Shown here: one piece after another, positions 19,959 through 30,942 of the stretch
How positions within the stretch are numbered: position 1 is the stretch's first letter
How the letters are laid out: every line of letters begins with the position of its first letter
The notes under the pieces: model-generated
Database searches by the model: none
Told to the model about the DNA's origin: nothing
The model's input: the letters and a program-made list of their open reading frames with translations, nothing else
Program-made: the position numbers and the translations under genes
Assembly: GCA_922989275.2 (NCBI GenBank)
Contig: OV277863.1
Coordinates: 48,652,999 to 48,716,998 of the forward strand
DNA: 64,000 nucleotides
Direction: 5' to 3'
Source of the DNA: Gari tellinella
Lineage: Eukaryota > Mollusca > Bivalvia > Cardiida > Psammobiidae

Positions 19959-20121
19959 AGTCTGATCTCAGAAATTGCCTCTAGGTATATTGTCCTAGCA
20001 TCAATTTCAGCTTTAGAATCAAGGTCCTGATTATATAAATACAGATATTGAAAAAAACATAATAGCAGATTGTCAAAAAATTGAACGTAAAACCTATGTA
20101 CATGTATAGGAGCTGCTCAAA

Positions 20122-20510
20122 CAGCGTTTTTTTTCTCACCCAATTGGGAATGGGTCCAGTACCCCTCAGATTGGGAATTTTTCTTGTCGCGTAAACTTCA
20201 AATTGGGAAAATAAACAAGTCATGAAATGATGACCAAAAAGAAATTGAGAAGTTTAGTTTTATAATACATGTAGGCCTATATTGATCTAACTTATCAAGT
20301 AGCAATTATGCAGTTCATATCAACAGGCAATGCTAACACTAGTAACAGAAATTCTCTCTTTTTCACTGAAAATGATATTTTTACCATATTGCCAGGTCCC
20401 TTCTTGAATTGGGAACGGGTCCTGTTCCAATTGGGAACGGGTCCTAGTGCTGTTCCAATTGGAAACGGGTCCTTTTACGGGTACCGTCCAAAGAAGGAAA
20501 AAAAACGCTG
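20122..20510. mobile_element. hAT-like short element with CCAATTGGGAACGGGTCC repeats
   Basis: Ends CAGCGTTTTTTTTC and GGAAAAAAAACGCTG are inverted repeats. The interior has several copies of CAATTGGGAACGGGTCC in both orientations. CAG ends with a T/A tract suggest hAT, but an 8-bp duplication was not seen. Confidence 0.6.
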
Positions 20511-20652
20511 TCAAAAGATGTGAATTTGCAACTTTTATAATTATAAAAATACCAGCTTAATGCAGGACAACAGTAATTTCCTGTTGGAGCTTTATGCATT
20601 AAGTGGTATCTGTTTCTAGATGAGAGACAGTTAAATTTTGTAAATCCATGTA

Positions 20653-21147
20653 AAGTCAGACCTCTATTAACTTTTTTACAACCGCTTGTGTTGATTAAAT
20701 ACATGTAGTTTGTTTCAGACAGGTGACTGCATGCTTAAAGCAACATGAAAGTTAGACAGAAATCTCCTCTAAGAGCTTTCTGTTTTACTTTCACATTGCT
20801 TTAAGCTGTCATCAGAGTTATGGAATACATTGTACCAATAATCTGTCACCTGCATTACCCTTTTTAACTCTTTCCTCCCTGAAACTTTAAATAGACAATT
20901 CCAGTTTCCATTTAAGTCTAGTCCATTTCTGACTTTTAAGGGTTGTTTTTGTCAATGTTTGGCATTATGACAAACAGTGAAGACCCTGATCAGAGGGCTC
21001 CTTTCGGAGCCCTCTGATCTGGGTCTTCACTGTTTGCATAGGACAAGTGTACTATTCACATGTACACTGTTTGAAAAGGACGCCTATATGCGGGACTAGG
21101 GTTCAAAGGGTTAAAGTGGTCGTCTCATAATAGAGAGGTTTTACTCT
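20653..21147 (+). mobile_element. TA-2 MITE interrupted by TTAA-2
   Basis: Left end AGTCAGACCTCTATTA, right end TAATAGAGAGGTTTTACTC. Hairpin arms CAACATGAAAGTTAGACAG and TGTTTTACTTTCACATTGC. TTAA-2 lies at 20868-21110. Confidence 0.68.
20868..21110 (+). mobile_element. TTAA-2 MITE nested in TA-2
   Basis: TTAA at 20864-20867 and 21111-21114. Ends CTCTTTCCTCCCTGAAAC and CTAGGGTTCAAAGGG. Core GATCAGAGGGCTCCTTTCGG close to the 15560 and 22455 copies. Confidence 0.9.
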
Positions 21148-21597
21148 ATGTGCATGTACAATTGGTGTAGTGTTTATGCTTTTCATATTACAATAGATTG
21201 TTTATAGCAAGTAATATTCTGTGGTTGTATAGAATTATGGAAGTGTGTATTTGCTCAATAAGGTGTTATAAACACAATTTAAGCATAAGGCAAGGTGGAT
21301 TGGGCAGTTGAGTGCATTATACTGTTGGATACTGTAGAATGGACCAAGCTTGAAGCAAGTGGAAACATGATCAATCCACCTTGAGTCGGTCATTGTAATA
21401 TTTAGATTGGGTGAGTTGAAATAATATTGTTAATTAAATCTGTTTATTTTTTATGTAAGTTGTTTTCTTAATTTAGTGATATTATTCATAAACTCTTGCT
21501 TCGTTTACCACATGTATTAATGCCTAAAGAAAGAAACTACGCAATGTAGGACAAAAGCATTATAAGCAGGAGGCTAATATAGGCACATTATCGGCAT
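21148..21597. other. No element recognised; one short inverted repeat
   Basis: CAAGGTGGATTG (about 21293) and CAATCCACCTTG (about 21374) are inverted copies about 70 bp apart. Otherwise nothing identified. Confidence 0.4.
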
Positions 21598-21599
21598 TA

Positions 21600-21793
21600 C
21601 AGTAAAAACTCGATTCTACAAACTTGCGTTACTTTGAACATACCAATATTTCAAAGTTAAAACGTGGCTTAGCCACGTTTTAACTTTGAAATACGGGTAT
21701 GTTCGACTTGAATGAGATCGACTTATCAAAATTCAACTTACAAAATACTGGTAAGATCGATTTAAGCGAGTTTGTAGTATCAAGTTTCGACTG
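21600..21793 (+). mobile_element. TA-3 MITE, copy 1
   Basis: TA at 21598-21599 and 21794-21795. Ends CAGTAAAAACTCGATTC and CAAGTTTCGACTG. Hairpin arms TTTCAAAGTTAAAACGTGGC and GCCACGTTTTAACTTTGAAA. Tc1/mariner-like. Confidence 0.83.
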
Positions 21794-21795
21794 TA

Positions 21796-22137
21796 CTTTG
21801 GTTCTGTATTGAGCTTCCATCTTTATACGAGACTACAAATTTGGTTTAATATCCTCGCCAAACTTTATCGGGATGTATTGTTTCTGCTTTTTCTGTCTGT
21901 CTATTTGTCTGTCTGGCTGTTCATAACTTTAACCAAAGTCATAATCTTTCAAGGAGTAAAGTGGATAAGTAAGATACAATAGAACATTTAATTAGCCCTT
22001 TATGAATCACATTTTTTGTCTGTTGTCAGTCAATAATATTGCTGTGATGCAATAACTCAAGCAGTTCTTTGTGTATTTGGTTCATATAAAGGGCATAAAC
22101 TTTGTATCGTAAGAGGAAATCACCTATACTTTCTGGA
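21796..22137. other. No element recognised; short TCTG-rich tract
   Basis: CTGTCTGTCTATTTGTCTGTCTGG lies near 21890. The phrase AACTTTAACCAAAGTCATAA nearby is reminiscent of HINE bodies. No boundaries. Confidence 0.35.
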
Positions 22138-22368
22138 TAAAAATTTTATGCCTTTAATTTATTCCTCCTCTGAAGAAAAATAGTTCCACTTTTGTATAGT
22201 CATTAATATATATCGCACAAGAAATATTTTCTATATCCTAGCAGATGGTAGCTTAAAACAGGCTGAAAGTATAGCAGAATGTGCCTTAAAGCACATTCTG
22301 CTTTACTTTTAACCTACTTTAAGTGATCATCTGTCTTCAAAACTAGAGACATACTATGGAGTAAATGG
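22138..22368 (-). mobile_element. TTAA-1 MITE, left terminus lost
   Basis: Enters at TTTTATGCCTTTAATTTATT and ends CTATGGAGTAAATGG before TTAA 22369-22372. Core GTGCCTTAAAGCAC. Confidence 0.82.
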
Positions 22369-22454
22369 TTAAGCAGTTATTCAGGACAATGTCCATAAGC
22401 TGTCTGTAATACAGTTTGTTGCTAAATACGGGATAAAAATACTGCAGAAATTAA

Positions 22455-22697
22455 CTCTTTCCTCCCTAAAACTTCAAATGGACAATCCAAGTTTCCATTT
22501 TAATCTAGTCCATTTCTGACTTTAAAGGGTTGTTTTTGTCAATATTTGGCATTGTGACAAACAGTAAAGACCCTGATCAGAGGGCTCCTTTCGGAGCCCT
22601 CTGATCTGGGTCTTCACTGTTTGCATAGGACATGTGTACTATTCACATGTACACTGTTTGAAAAGCACGCCTATTTGCGGGACTAGGGTTCAAAGAG
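22455..22697 (+). mobile_element. TTAA-2 MITE inside a TA-2-type hairpin
   Basis: TTAA at 22451-22454 and 22698-22701. The flanks ATACTGCAGAAA and GCTCCTGTAGGAGCTTTCTG are the two arms of a TA-2-like hairpin that it splits. Confidence 0.87.
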
Positions 22698-23084
22698 TTA
22701 AGCTCCTGTAGGAGCTTTCTGCATTATTTTTCATCCTGCATTTAGCAGTCACCTGATTTTGATTACCTCCCTGATTTCAGGACGTTTCGCTACCTGGATT
22801 TTCGCTACCTTAGCATGTTCGCTACCTTGTGGCTTTCGCGGCTGGTCTTTTCACTACCTAGACTTTTTCGCTACCCAGTTTTATATTTCACACCTCTTAT
22901 TTACTAATATGTAGGCGCCGTGCTCCCATGTAATGGAATTTTATTTACTGATCTAGATCCGAACTAACGTAAAGAAATGGAAGAGGTTTTATTGACCACT
23001 CTGGGTTCATACTAACGGACAGAAATATAAAAAAAAATGACAAAATATTTGCAGACGCCACACGTCCACATAAGAGATTTTTAT

Positions 23085-23567
23085 TTATTAATCTGGATCC
23101 AAACCAATTGAAAGACCATATTTAAAGGTGATTTTTTTTATTAATCTCACGAATGAATAACTATTCATTCGTGTTCAGCATTCTGGATCAAAACTAACAG
23201 ACAGAAATCATTTCAAGTTGACGAAATATTTGCACAGTCTCAACACGTTCACATCAGATATTTTTATTCCTTAATCTGGATCCAAACCAATGATTCGGCA
23301 ATAAAATCATCATATAAGTGATTTAAGTTAATAATCTTGATCCAACATACGGACAGAAATAATTACAATCTTGACGAAGTGTTTTCGCAGACGCCACACG
23401 TCCACACCAGATATTTTTATTCCTTAATCTGGATCCAAACCAATGATTCGGCAATAAAATCATATAAGTGATTTAAGTTAATAATCTTGATCCAACATAC
23501 GGACAGAAATAATTACGATCTTGACGAAGTGTTTTCGCAGACGCCACACGTCCACACCAGATATTTT
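23085..23567. repeat. Tandem subunits inside the hAT-like element
   Basis: Two close copies of a unit of about 145-150 bp begin at TTATTCCTTAATCTGGATCC (23262 and 23411) and include AATGATTCGGCAATAAAATC and ACATACGGACAGAAATAATT. More diverged units with GGATCCAAAC occur before and after the insertion. Confidence 0.8.
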
Positions 23568-23984
23568 TAGCTCACCTGAGCCAAAGGCTCAAGGTGAGCT
23601 ATTGTGACCGCTCACCGTCCGTAGTACGTCTGTCCGTTCACTTTAACTTCAAACGACATCTCCTCTGAACCCGCGGATTGTAGGGCGGATTCAAACTGCT
23701 CATGATGTTCCTTGGATGCTTCTCTACAGAAGTTGTTCAAATGAAAGAGAAAAAGCAAAAACTCTGCTTGAAAAAGCAAAAAAGCAAAAAACTTTAAAAA
23801 ATCTTCTTGCTAAAAACTACTAGGCCCTAAGCTTTGATATTTTTACACTAGAATCTCCTGGTCGATCCCTCTATAGTTTGTTAAAATGAAATCCCTATGG
23901 TCACACTTGACGCCACCCTGCGCAGTTTAAGTGCTGCTCTAGGCAGGTTTCACAGTATTTTTGATGCAGCAGAAGCAGAACTGT

Positions 23985-24130
23985 ATTTTACCTGAGTTAC
24001 TCTTAATATACTAAGGGCAAATAGCCAATATTTGCACACATTTTGGATCCAGATCAGATGCAACATAATCATAATGCTACATCTAATCTGGATCCAACCT
24101 ATTTGCCACTCATTTACCAACTTAACATTT
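23985..24130. mobile_element. TTAA-8-like hairpin remnant
   Basis: CATTTTGGATCCAGATCAGATGCAAC is mirrored by GCTACATCTAATCTGGATCC, with flanking GCAAATAGCCAAT / CTATTTGCC. Termini are not visible. Confidence 0.5.
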
Positions 24131-24505
24131 TCTAAATTGTTTTTTTGTACACTTTTCACATACAGTAGGTTTTAAGCAGACATCATATCAGTCTGGTAAG
24201 GGTAAGCCCCAGAGCTCTATAGCCACTGAGGTCAAATATTATGCAACTGGTACTGGTAGGGAGTATCACAGAACTGGTCATGATCAGCTGAACATGTTGT
24301 CTGCTAAAGTTTAGATATGGTTCAGTCTGCTTCATACTTAGAGAAACAGGATCTGGAAGTGATCCACTGACAGTTATGTAATTATGTCTTATGCCATATT
24401 TATACATATGTTTAATATTGGTTTTGTCAGAGTTATCTGTATGTCTTTTCATTTTTTCTTGTCCAGGATTCAACCCTTTCCCCCCCATATACTGACGTTT
24501 GTTAA

Positions 24506-24914
24506 CCCATTACCCCATAAATGTGCATTTTTAGGCCTTTGATTTATTCCTCTACTTAAGAAAATAATTCCACTTTAAACAGTCATGAAAATGTAAGATG
24601 CGAAAGTAAAGCAAAGTGTGCATTAACCCTTAGCCCGCCAAATAAATTGTCGTCTGCTATATTTCTCGTCTGCTTCAAGTTTCAAAGTGCTTCAAAGTTG
24701 CTCAAAATTGCTGAAAATGTTGTCCGAGTGTCAAACAGCTTGGTTCGGATATGACGCCGAGTTACTCGGCGTCTAATCCGGATCCAAGCTGTTTGCATAT
24801 AAAGCTATAGTCGTGAGTGGCAGGCTAAGGGTTAAGACACATTCTGCTTTACTTTCAACCTGCTTTAGGTGGCCACCTATTTTCAAAACTAGAAACAGGC
24901 TATGGGGTAATGGG
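24506..24914 (-). mobile_element. TTAA-1 MITE interrupted by TTAA-4
   Basis: TTAA at 24502-24505, right end TATGGGGTAATGGG. The central palindrome is split at GTGCATTAA by TTAA-4. Part of the left arm is deleted. Confidence 0.85.
24627..24831 (+). mobile_element. TTAA-4 MITE nested in TTAA-1 core
   Basis: TTAA at 24623-24626 and 24832-24835. Inverted ends CCCTTAGCCCGCCA and TGGCAGGCTAAGGG. Core hairpin around GACGCCGAGTTACTCGGCGT. Confidence 0.9.
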
Positions 24915-24919
24915 TAAAA

Positions 24920-25385
24920 TGAAATTGCCTATTTGGAAAGAGCTTGATGAGAGGAAGTGCCATTTGCAAAGGCCATAACTCTGACATCATTGTTTTTTGA
25001 GTTATTTCCCTTTGTGATATTTTCTTGTCAAGAAGACAACTTCAGTTCTACTGATGCTATTGTAATGAAATTTTATGTATGGAAAGAAACTGATGAGAGA
25101 AAATGCCATGCACAAGGGCAGCAATATTTAGTTTTTCCCCTTTGTCATATTTTATTGTCAGGAAAATAATTCCAGTTCTGCTGACGCTAGTGAAATAATT
25201 ATCATTTATTGGAAATGGAAATAGCTTGATAAGAGGATGTGTCATGGATAAGGGTCATAAGCTTGGCAACAAAATTCACTTTTGTCATGTTTTCTTGTCT
25301 GGAAGATAACTCCATTTATAGTTATATTAAAATGTTGTCTTGCCCAGTCAACTTAGGTACAAACTTCAGTGTCCTCAGGTGAGCG
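24920..25385 (+). repeat. Tandem core of the HINE-like element, ~140-bp units
   Basis: About three units share GAAATTTTATGTATGGAAAG-like starts, GATGAGAGGAARTGCCAT and TTTCTTGTCA. Each encodes nothing. Confidence 0.6.
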
Positions 25386-26175
25386 AATTTAGGGCCATGG
25401 CCCTCTTGTTATTTACTAATCTGGATCCAAACCAATGCTAGCTCAATATAAGAGGTTTTTATTTGCGGAACAAGGGGGTTATTTATTAATCTGGATCCCA
25501 ACTAACGGACATTAAATAGAACAGAATTTTTTACTTATCTGGATCCAAACTAACCATGACAAATATAATTATAAATTTGAAGAAATATTTGTGCAGCCGC
25601 CACGCACCAAAATGAGATATCTATATTTATTAATTTGGTTCCAAACCAATGGAATCTCCATAAAAGAGAATTTATTTTATTTATTTACTCTTCTCAATGC
25701 GGAAAATGATTTACTGATTGGGTTTTTGCGGCAGCTGATCTGTAACACACAAAGAAACGTCATGGCATAAAACTAAAATTTCAGAAGCGCCTTTCACAAT
25801 TGACATATTAGTGATGATATCACGCTAAATTTTAAGTACTAAGGGTAGTACAAAATTGGGGGTTGCGAAAATGTACGGGTAGTGAAACGTCCAGGGTAAA
25901 AACACTGTGGGTAGCGAACTGACAGGCGCGAACTCAACAGGGTAGCGAAACGTCCAGTAACCACCTCCCTTACTCCCCCAATAGATGGTCACCTAATATA
26001 GGCTTGACTGTATTGGTGATAGTGTTTGAACACCTACATAAATTTGCCATTTTGAGAAAAGTATTGAATAAATTAATCCAGTGTAAACTTCTTTTGAAAT
26101 TCAATAATGCCTATCCTCCTTATGCATAAGTTATGTGTACAGTGGTCTTGGATCAGTCATTGTTGTACAGTTTAA

Positions 26176-26381
26176 CCCTTAGCCCGCCAAATAAATTGTT
26201 GTCTGCTATATTTCTCGTCTGCTTCAAGTTTCAAAGTGCTTCAAAGTTGCTCAAAATTGCTGAAAATGTTGTCCGAGTGTCAAACAGCTTGGATCCGGAT
26301 GAGACGCCGAGTTACTCGGCGTCTCATCCGGATCCAAGCTGTTTGCATATGGAGCTATAGTCGTGAGTGGCAGGCTAAGGG
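26176..26381 (+). mobile_element. TTAA-4 MITE, copy 2
   Basis: TTAA at 26172-26175 and 26382-26385. Nearly the same sequence as the 24627 copy over its whole length, including TGTCCGAGTGTCAAACAGC, so recent spread is likely. Confidence 0.92.
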
Positions 26382-26545
26382 TTAACTTGTGTTAAATCTA
26401 GACCTTTTCTCTCACAACTTTCTATAACTGTATACCGGTAAGCATAGTTGTGGTTATTCTTTGAAAAAGTGTTATTTCCTTTTAAGACCAGTGATTGTTT
26501 ATTGCACATAATTTGCTAGACTTAACAGTATAACTGAAATATTGT

Positions 26546-26790
26546 AAACCCCTTTTACCTGGTGAATATTCATACCTTCATAATTTTTATATAGAGCTCC
26601 TCCATTCTGGACTATTACATTAGCTGATGAAATAAGGAAAAACATCCCTGGGAAATAGTACAGACTCATGTCAGACAAATTCTACAAGAAAACAGTGCAA
26701 ACCCTGATCAGACAGCCCCTTCAGGAGCTGTCTGATCTTGGTCTATCTTGTTTCAATAAGCTCCAATATATATGCTAACAGCAAGAGATT
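26546..26790 (+). mobile_element. TTAA-7 MITE, diverged
   Basis: CCCTTTTACCTGGTGAATATTC at the left, GACTATTACATTAGCTGATG in the arm, core AACCCTGATCAGACAGCC with GGAGCTGTCTGATC. Right end decayed. Confidence 0.6.
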
Positions 26791-26999
26791 ATGGTTAAGA
26801 TCAGTGATTGCATTTCCACATAATCTGCTGGACATAATCTCAAAACTAAAGAAACAATAAATAATACAATAATACACTGTTTTATCTGACAATGAATCTT
26901 CACTCCAGTAAGATGGAAGCGATCATTGTATAAATAGGTATAATATTTCTGCAGCATTGCTGTGATTAAGGTAATAGAAAAAAACAAGTGATGCCTTCA

Positions 27000-27150
27000 T
27001 TAGATTATTCATCCTCTTTTTCACCCATCTTCTGCTATTAGCGTATATTGATACTTTTTGGACACAGTGTAGACCCAGATCACACAGCTCCTGAAGGAGC
27101 GACGTGATCTGAGGGTCTGCACTATTTCTGATAGGATCTGTCTGACATGA
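27000..27150 (-). mobile_element. TTAA-7-like fragment
   Basis: CTCTTTTTCACCCATCTTCTGC, then the core ACACAGTGTAGACCCAGATC, GCTCCTGAAGGAGC and CTGCACTATTTCTG. Confidence 0.55.
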
Positions 27151-27193
27151 GGCTGGGGAAATCTTTCTTTACTTTATAACACAGTTTAATTAA

Positions 27194-27444
27194 CCCATTA
27201 CCCCATAAATATGCTTTTTTATGCTTCTATTTTATTCATCCACCAAAGAATATAGCTCCAATTTATACAGTCTTGAATATGTATCATAAGAAACATTTCC
27301 TACATTTTGGCAGATGATAGCTTAAAGCAGGCTGAAAGTAAAGCAGAATGCGCCTTAAGGCACATTCTGCTTTACTTTCAACCTGCTTTAAGTGGTCACC
27401 TAGGCTATCTTCAAAACTAGAAAATGTCTATGAGGTATTATGGG
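27194..27444 (-). mobile_element. TTAA-1 MITE, full length
   Basis: TTAA at 27190-27193 and 27445-27448. Core GCGCCTTAAGGCAC intact; right terminus mutated (TATGAGGTATTATGGG). Confidence 0.87.
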
Positions 27445-27674
27445 TTAATAGTTCAAATTATAAATTTTCATTGTGGACAGAGTTTTGTATATGACGGCGA
27501 TAGGTTTAAATTTGAAACTTGAGGGATTTTAAATCCATATTTTCTGACTAAAATTGGGTGGTTTAAACTTGTGATTCAAATTGTTGTGACTCATTGATAG
27601 GTGTGGATTATAAATGTTCATAATTATGAAATCTTAATGGGTGGGTAAATTAAACACCTCCACCCAGGAAACCC

Positions 27675-27800
27675 CCTTATACTGTGAGGAAGACATTATT
27701 CTTTCCCAATAAGTGTATTTGTGCAAAACAGTGATTTCTATTTCAAACAGTTAGGAGCCATGAGATAAGACTCCAAACTATTTGCCATTCAGATATAGAT
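27675..27800. mobile_element. TA-1 fragment
   Basis: CATTATTCTTTCCCAATAAG, ATTTCAAACAGTTAGGAGCC and CTCCAAACTATTTGCC match TA-1 left arm and core. The right arm is lost. Confidence 0.55.
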
Positions 27801-27804
27801 AAAT

Positions 27805-27908
27805 CACAAAAGCTGTAATCTACAGGAATATCAAAAATATTTCTTACAGTACATATTCATAACTGTATAAATTTGAACTATTTTTTTCCAGTGGAGGAAA
27901 AAATTGAG
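27805..27908 (+). mobile_element. TTAA-1 right-arm fragment
   Basis: AATATTTCTTACAGTACATA, CATAACTGTATAAATTTGAA and CCAGTGGAGGAA follow the family order; the terminus is missing. Confidence 0.65.
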
Positions 27909-28020
27909 TGTATCATAGTACAGCAACTCTAAAGAAGACATAGTATAGTGTCAGTGTTTAAGGTAGGTGTTTGATACTTTGAAACTTTTGAATTTGATTT
28001 AAGGTAAGGTTTAAAATTAA

Positions 28021-29708
28021 CCTATTACCCCATAAAACACTTTTTTACACCTCTAATTTATTCCTGTACTGAAGAAAACAAGGGCCACTATGGCCCTAAA
28101 TCGCTCACCTGGTATACCATGGCAAAATTGACCTATAGTGACCTAGATTATGACTGGACATGACCAACAATCAACCTCTAGAGTGTAAACAAGATTTTCC
28201 TATGATTTGATCTAGTGACCTTGTTTTTGAACTGACACAAACCTCAAGAGTGTTATCAAGGTTGTTCTATGATTTGACCTAGTGACCTAATTTTTGACCG
28301 GACATGACCCATATTCCCACTTGGCCTAGATATCAATAAGACAAACATTCTGACAATGATTCATCTAGATCCAATGAGATTTATAGCCTCTAGAGTGTTA
28401 ACAAGGTTTTCCTATGATTTGACCTAGTGACCTAGTATTTGACCAGACATGATCCATATTCAAACTTGACCTAGATATCAATAAGACAAACATTATGACC
28501 AAGTTTCATCAAGATCCAATGAGATTTGTAGCCTCTAGAGTGTTAACAAGGTTTTTCTATGATTTGACCTAGTGACCTAGTTTTTAATTGGACATAACCC
28601 ATATTCAAACTTGACCTAGATATCAATGAGACAAACATTATGACCAAGTTTCATCAAGATCCAATGAGATTTGTAGCCTCAAGAGTGTAAACAAGGTTTT
28701 TCTATAATTTGACCTAGTGACCTAGTTTTTGACCGGACATGACCCATATTCAAACTTGACCTAGATATCAATGAGACAAACATTATGACCAAGTTTCATC
28801 AAGATTCAATGAGATTTGTAGCCTCTAGAGTGTTAACAAGGTTTTTCTATGATTTGACCTAGTGACCTAGTATTTGACCAGACATGATCCATATTCAAAC
28901 TTGACCTAGATATCAATAAGACAAACATTATGACCAAGTTTCATCAAGATCCAATGAGATTTGTAGCCTCTAGAGTGTTAACAAGGTTTTTCTATGATTT
29001 GACCTAGTGACCTAGTTTTTAATTGGACATAACCCATATTCAAACTTGACCTAGATATCAATGAGACAAACATTATGACCAAGTTTCATCAAGATCCAAT
29101 GAGATTTGTAGCCTCAAGAGTGTAAACAAGGTTTTTCTATAATTTGACCTAGTGACCTAGTTTTTGACCGGACATGACCCATATTCAAACTTGACCTAGA
29201 TATCAATGAGACAAACATTATGACCAAGTTTCATCAAGATTCAATGAGATTTGTAGCCTCTAGAGTGTTAACAAGGTTTTTCTATGATTTGACCTAGTGA
29301 CCTAGTTTTTGACCCGACATGACCCACATTCGAACTTGGCCTAGATTTCTACTAGACAAACATTGTGATCAAGTTTCATGAAGATTGGATGATATTTGTA
29401 GCTGCTAGAGTGTTAACGAACCAATTGTGGACAGACAGACAGACAGACGACGGACAACGTACGACGGACGACGGACATCCAGCGATCCTAAAAGCTCACC
29501 TTGGCACTTCGTGCCAGGTGAGCTAAAAACTTCAATATTACAGTCATGAATATACACAGTAAAAATATTTCTATATCCTTGCAGATGATAGCTTAAAGCA
29601 GGCTGAAAGTAAAGCAGATTGTGCCTTAAGGCACAGTCTGCTTTACTTTCAACCTGCTTTAAGTAGTCACTTGTCTTCAATACTAGAAATAGACTATGGG
29701 TTAACTGG
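28021..29708 (-). mobile_element. TTAA-1 MITE split by HINE-like element
   Basis: TTAA at 28017-28020 and 29709-29712. Left part runs to CTGAAGAAAAC; right part resumes at ACTTCAATATTACAGTCATG, which is the continuation expected from other copies. Confidence 0.85.
28078..29526 (-). mobile_element. HINE/pearl-like element with 145-bp core units
   Basis: In reverse it starts TTAGCTCACCTGGCACG with hairpin, then CGTCCGTCGT and a (CTGT)n tract, then tandem units, and ends GAGCGATTTAGGGCC plus hairpin. Unit starts (GACCTAGTGACCTAG) at 28421, 28566, 28711, 28856, 29001, 29146 and 29291 are exactly 145 bp apart. Three successive unit variants repeat in the same order, giving a 435-bp higher-order period. 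Confidence 0.85.
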
Positions 29709-29712
29709 TTAA

Positions 29713-29805
29713 GGTGTGTACCTTAAGGCACATTCTGCTTTATTTTCAACCTGCTTTAAGTGGTCACCTATCTTCAATACTTTAAATAGACTATGGGTTT
29801 ATTGG
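29713..29805 (-). mobile_element. TTAA-1 right half, tandem to previous copy
   Basis: Shares ACTATGGGTTWAYTGGTTAAGG with the end of the preceding copy. Begins at the core GTACCTTAAGGCAC. Looks like partial tandem duplication. Confidence 0.75.
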
Positions 29806-29814
29806 TTAAGGTAT

Positions 29815-29900
29815 GTGTTTGCTCCAAACATGATGAGAGTAAAGCAAAAAGCTCATTTAGAAGCTTTCTGCTTTAATTTTACCCTGCTTGAGGCTGTAAT
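29815..29900. repeat. TA-2-type hairpin core fragment
   Basis: ATGATGAGAGTAAAGCAAAA and CTTTCTGCTTTAATTTTACC form the arms around GCTCATTTAGAAGC. Confidence 0.5.
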
Positions 29901-30152
29901 TTGTCTTACAACTATATGTTTGCCATGTCTGACGCTTGTATGGTCTTGGTTTTATTGACTTGTTAATTGCAGTTATTGTGTTTTGATATCTAATAAATGC
30001 TATGGTGTTTTTGTCAGATGTGAAATTGTCTTTTAATGTGGTTTTATGAATGCTACAAACATATTGCCTAGCATGCTATGATATTTATATATATATGGAT
30101 TTTCCCTCCATAGACTCTTCACCTTAAACTGTCACTTACCTGTTCCTCTTAA

Positions 30153-30402
30153 CCCATTGTAACCCCATAGCCTGTTCCTAGTTTCGAAGACAATTGACCA
30201 TTTAAAACAGGTTGAAAGTAAAGCAGAATGCACCTTAAGGCTTTTTCTGCTTTACTTTCAGCCTGCTTTAAGCTTATAACCATCTGCTAGGATATACAAA
30301 ATATTTCTTATGGTGCATTTTTATGACTGTATAAATTAGAACTATATTCTTCAACGGAGGAATAAATTAGAGGTGTAAAAAGACATATTTATGAGTATTG
30401 AG
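30153..30402 (+). mobile_element. TTAA-1 MITE, full length
   Basis: TTAA at 30149-30152 and 30403-30406. Left end CCCATTGTAACCCCATAGCC has a 2-bp insertion. Core CACCTTAAGGCTT partly mutated. Confidence 0.87.
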
Positions 30403-30409
30403 TTAAACA

Positions 30410-30880
30410 TTTTTGTGCAGAATATTCATAAATAAAACTTTGCCCACTATAAACAACTTCTATCTTAATATTTACATTGGCTAACAAACTGAAGACACAT
30501 TTTACTAGTATAGAGTACATATTGAAAAAAATGTTTATGGAGAAATTCTCCATTGTTTAAACTTTAGTGGGTAGCAATTTTAGTCAAGATGAAAGTAAAG
30601 CAGAAATCTCCTTTTGCAATTAAGCTTTTATCTATCCTACCTTAAGTTCCCTTGCTAGCTAACTGCTCCTATGAAAAACTTTGTCTTCTATGAACATCTT
30701 TCATCTGGATTATTACATTGGCTAACAAAATAGGGAAATATTACCCTAGGAAGGAAGTTAGAAGTAGTTAGTTTGAAGGCATACACTCACTACAGAGGAT
30801 ATACATGTATCATGTAAGAAAATGGTGTAGAAGGAGCTGTCTGATCTGGGTCTTCACAGTTTAATAGAGTGTCAATATAA
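30410..30880 (+). mobile_element. Two degenerate TTAA-7 copies
   Basis: GCAGAATATTCATAAATAAA with TTTACATTGGCTAACAAAC (30423-30490) and again GGATTATTACATTGGCTAAC (30705-30725) with core GGAGCTGTCTGATCTGGGTC at 30834. Boundaries uncertain. Confidence 0.5.
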
Positions 30881-30942
30881 TGGTATTAGATGATGAGAAT
30901 CTAGGTCAACCTCTTTCTTTTACATAAATATAAATGGTGTAA

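Larger units (their letters stand above)
23568..25408 (+). mobile_element. HINE/pearl-like element nested in hAT-like element
   Basis: Starts AGCTCACCTGAGCC, a hairpin with GGCTCAAGGTGAGCT, and ends GTGAGCGAATTTAGGGCCAT, hairpin, CTCTTG. Host repeat sequence resumes as TTATTTACTAATCTGGATCC. It contains a TTAA-1 copy (24506-24914) that itself carries TTAA-4. Confidence 0.8.
22773..25962. mobile_element. hAT-like element, 3190 bp, 8-bp target duplication
   Basis: ACCTCCCT flanks both sides (22765-22772 and 25963-25970). Termini GATTTCAGGACGTTTCGCTA and the inverse of GGTAGCGAAACGTCCAGTAA match at 19 of 22 positions, with further inverted GCGAAAC/GTTTCGC motifs inside. The body has tandem ~150-bp units with AATCTGGATCCAAACC and CAGACGCCACACGTCCAC. 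No transposase frame is present. An HINE-like element is inserted at 23568-25408. The 8-bp duplication fits the hAT superfamily. Confidence 0.8.
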
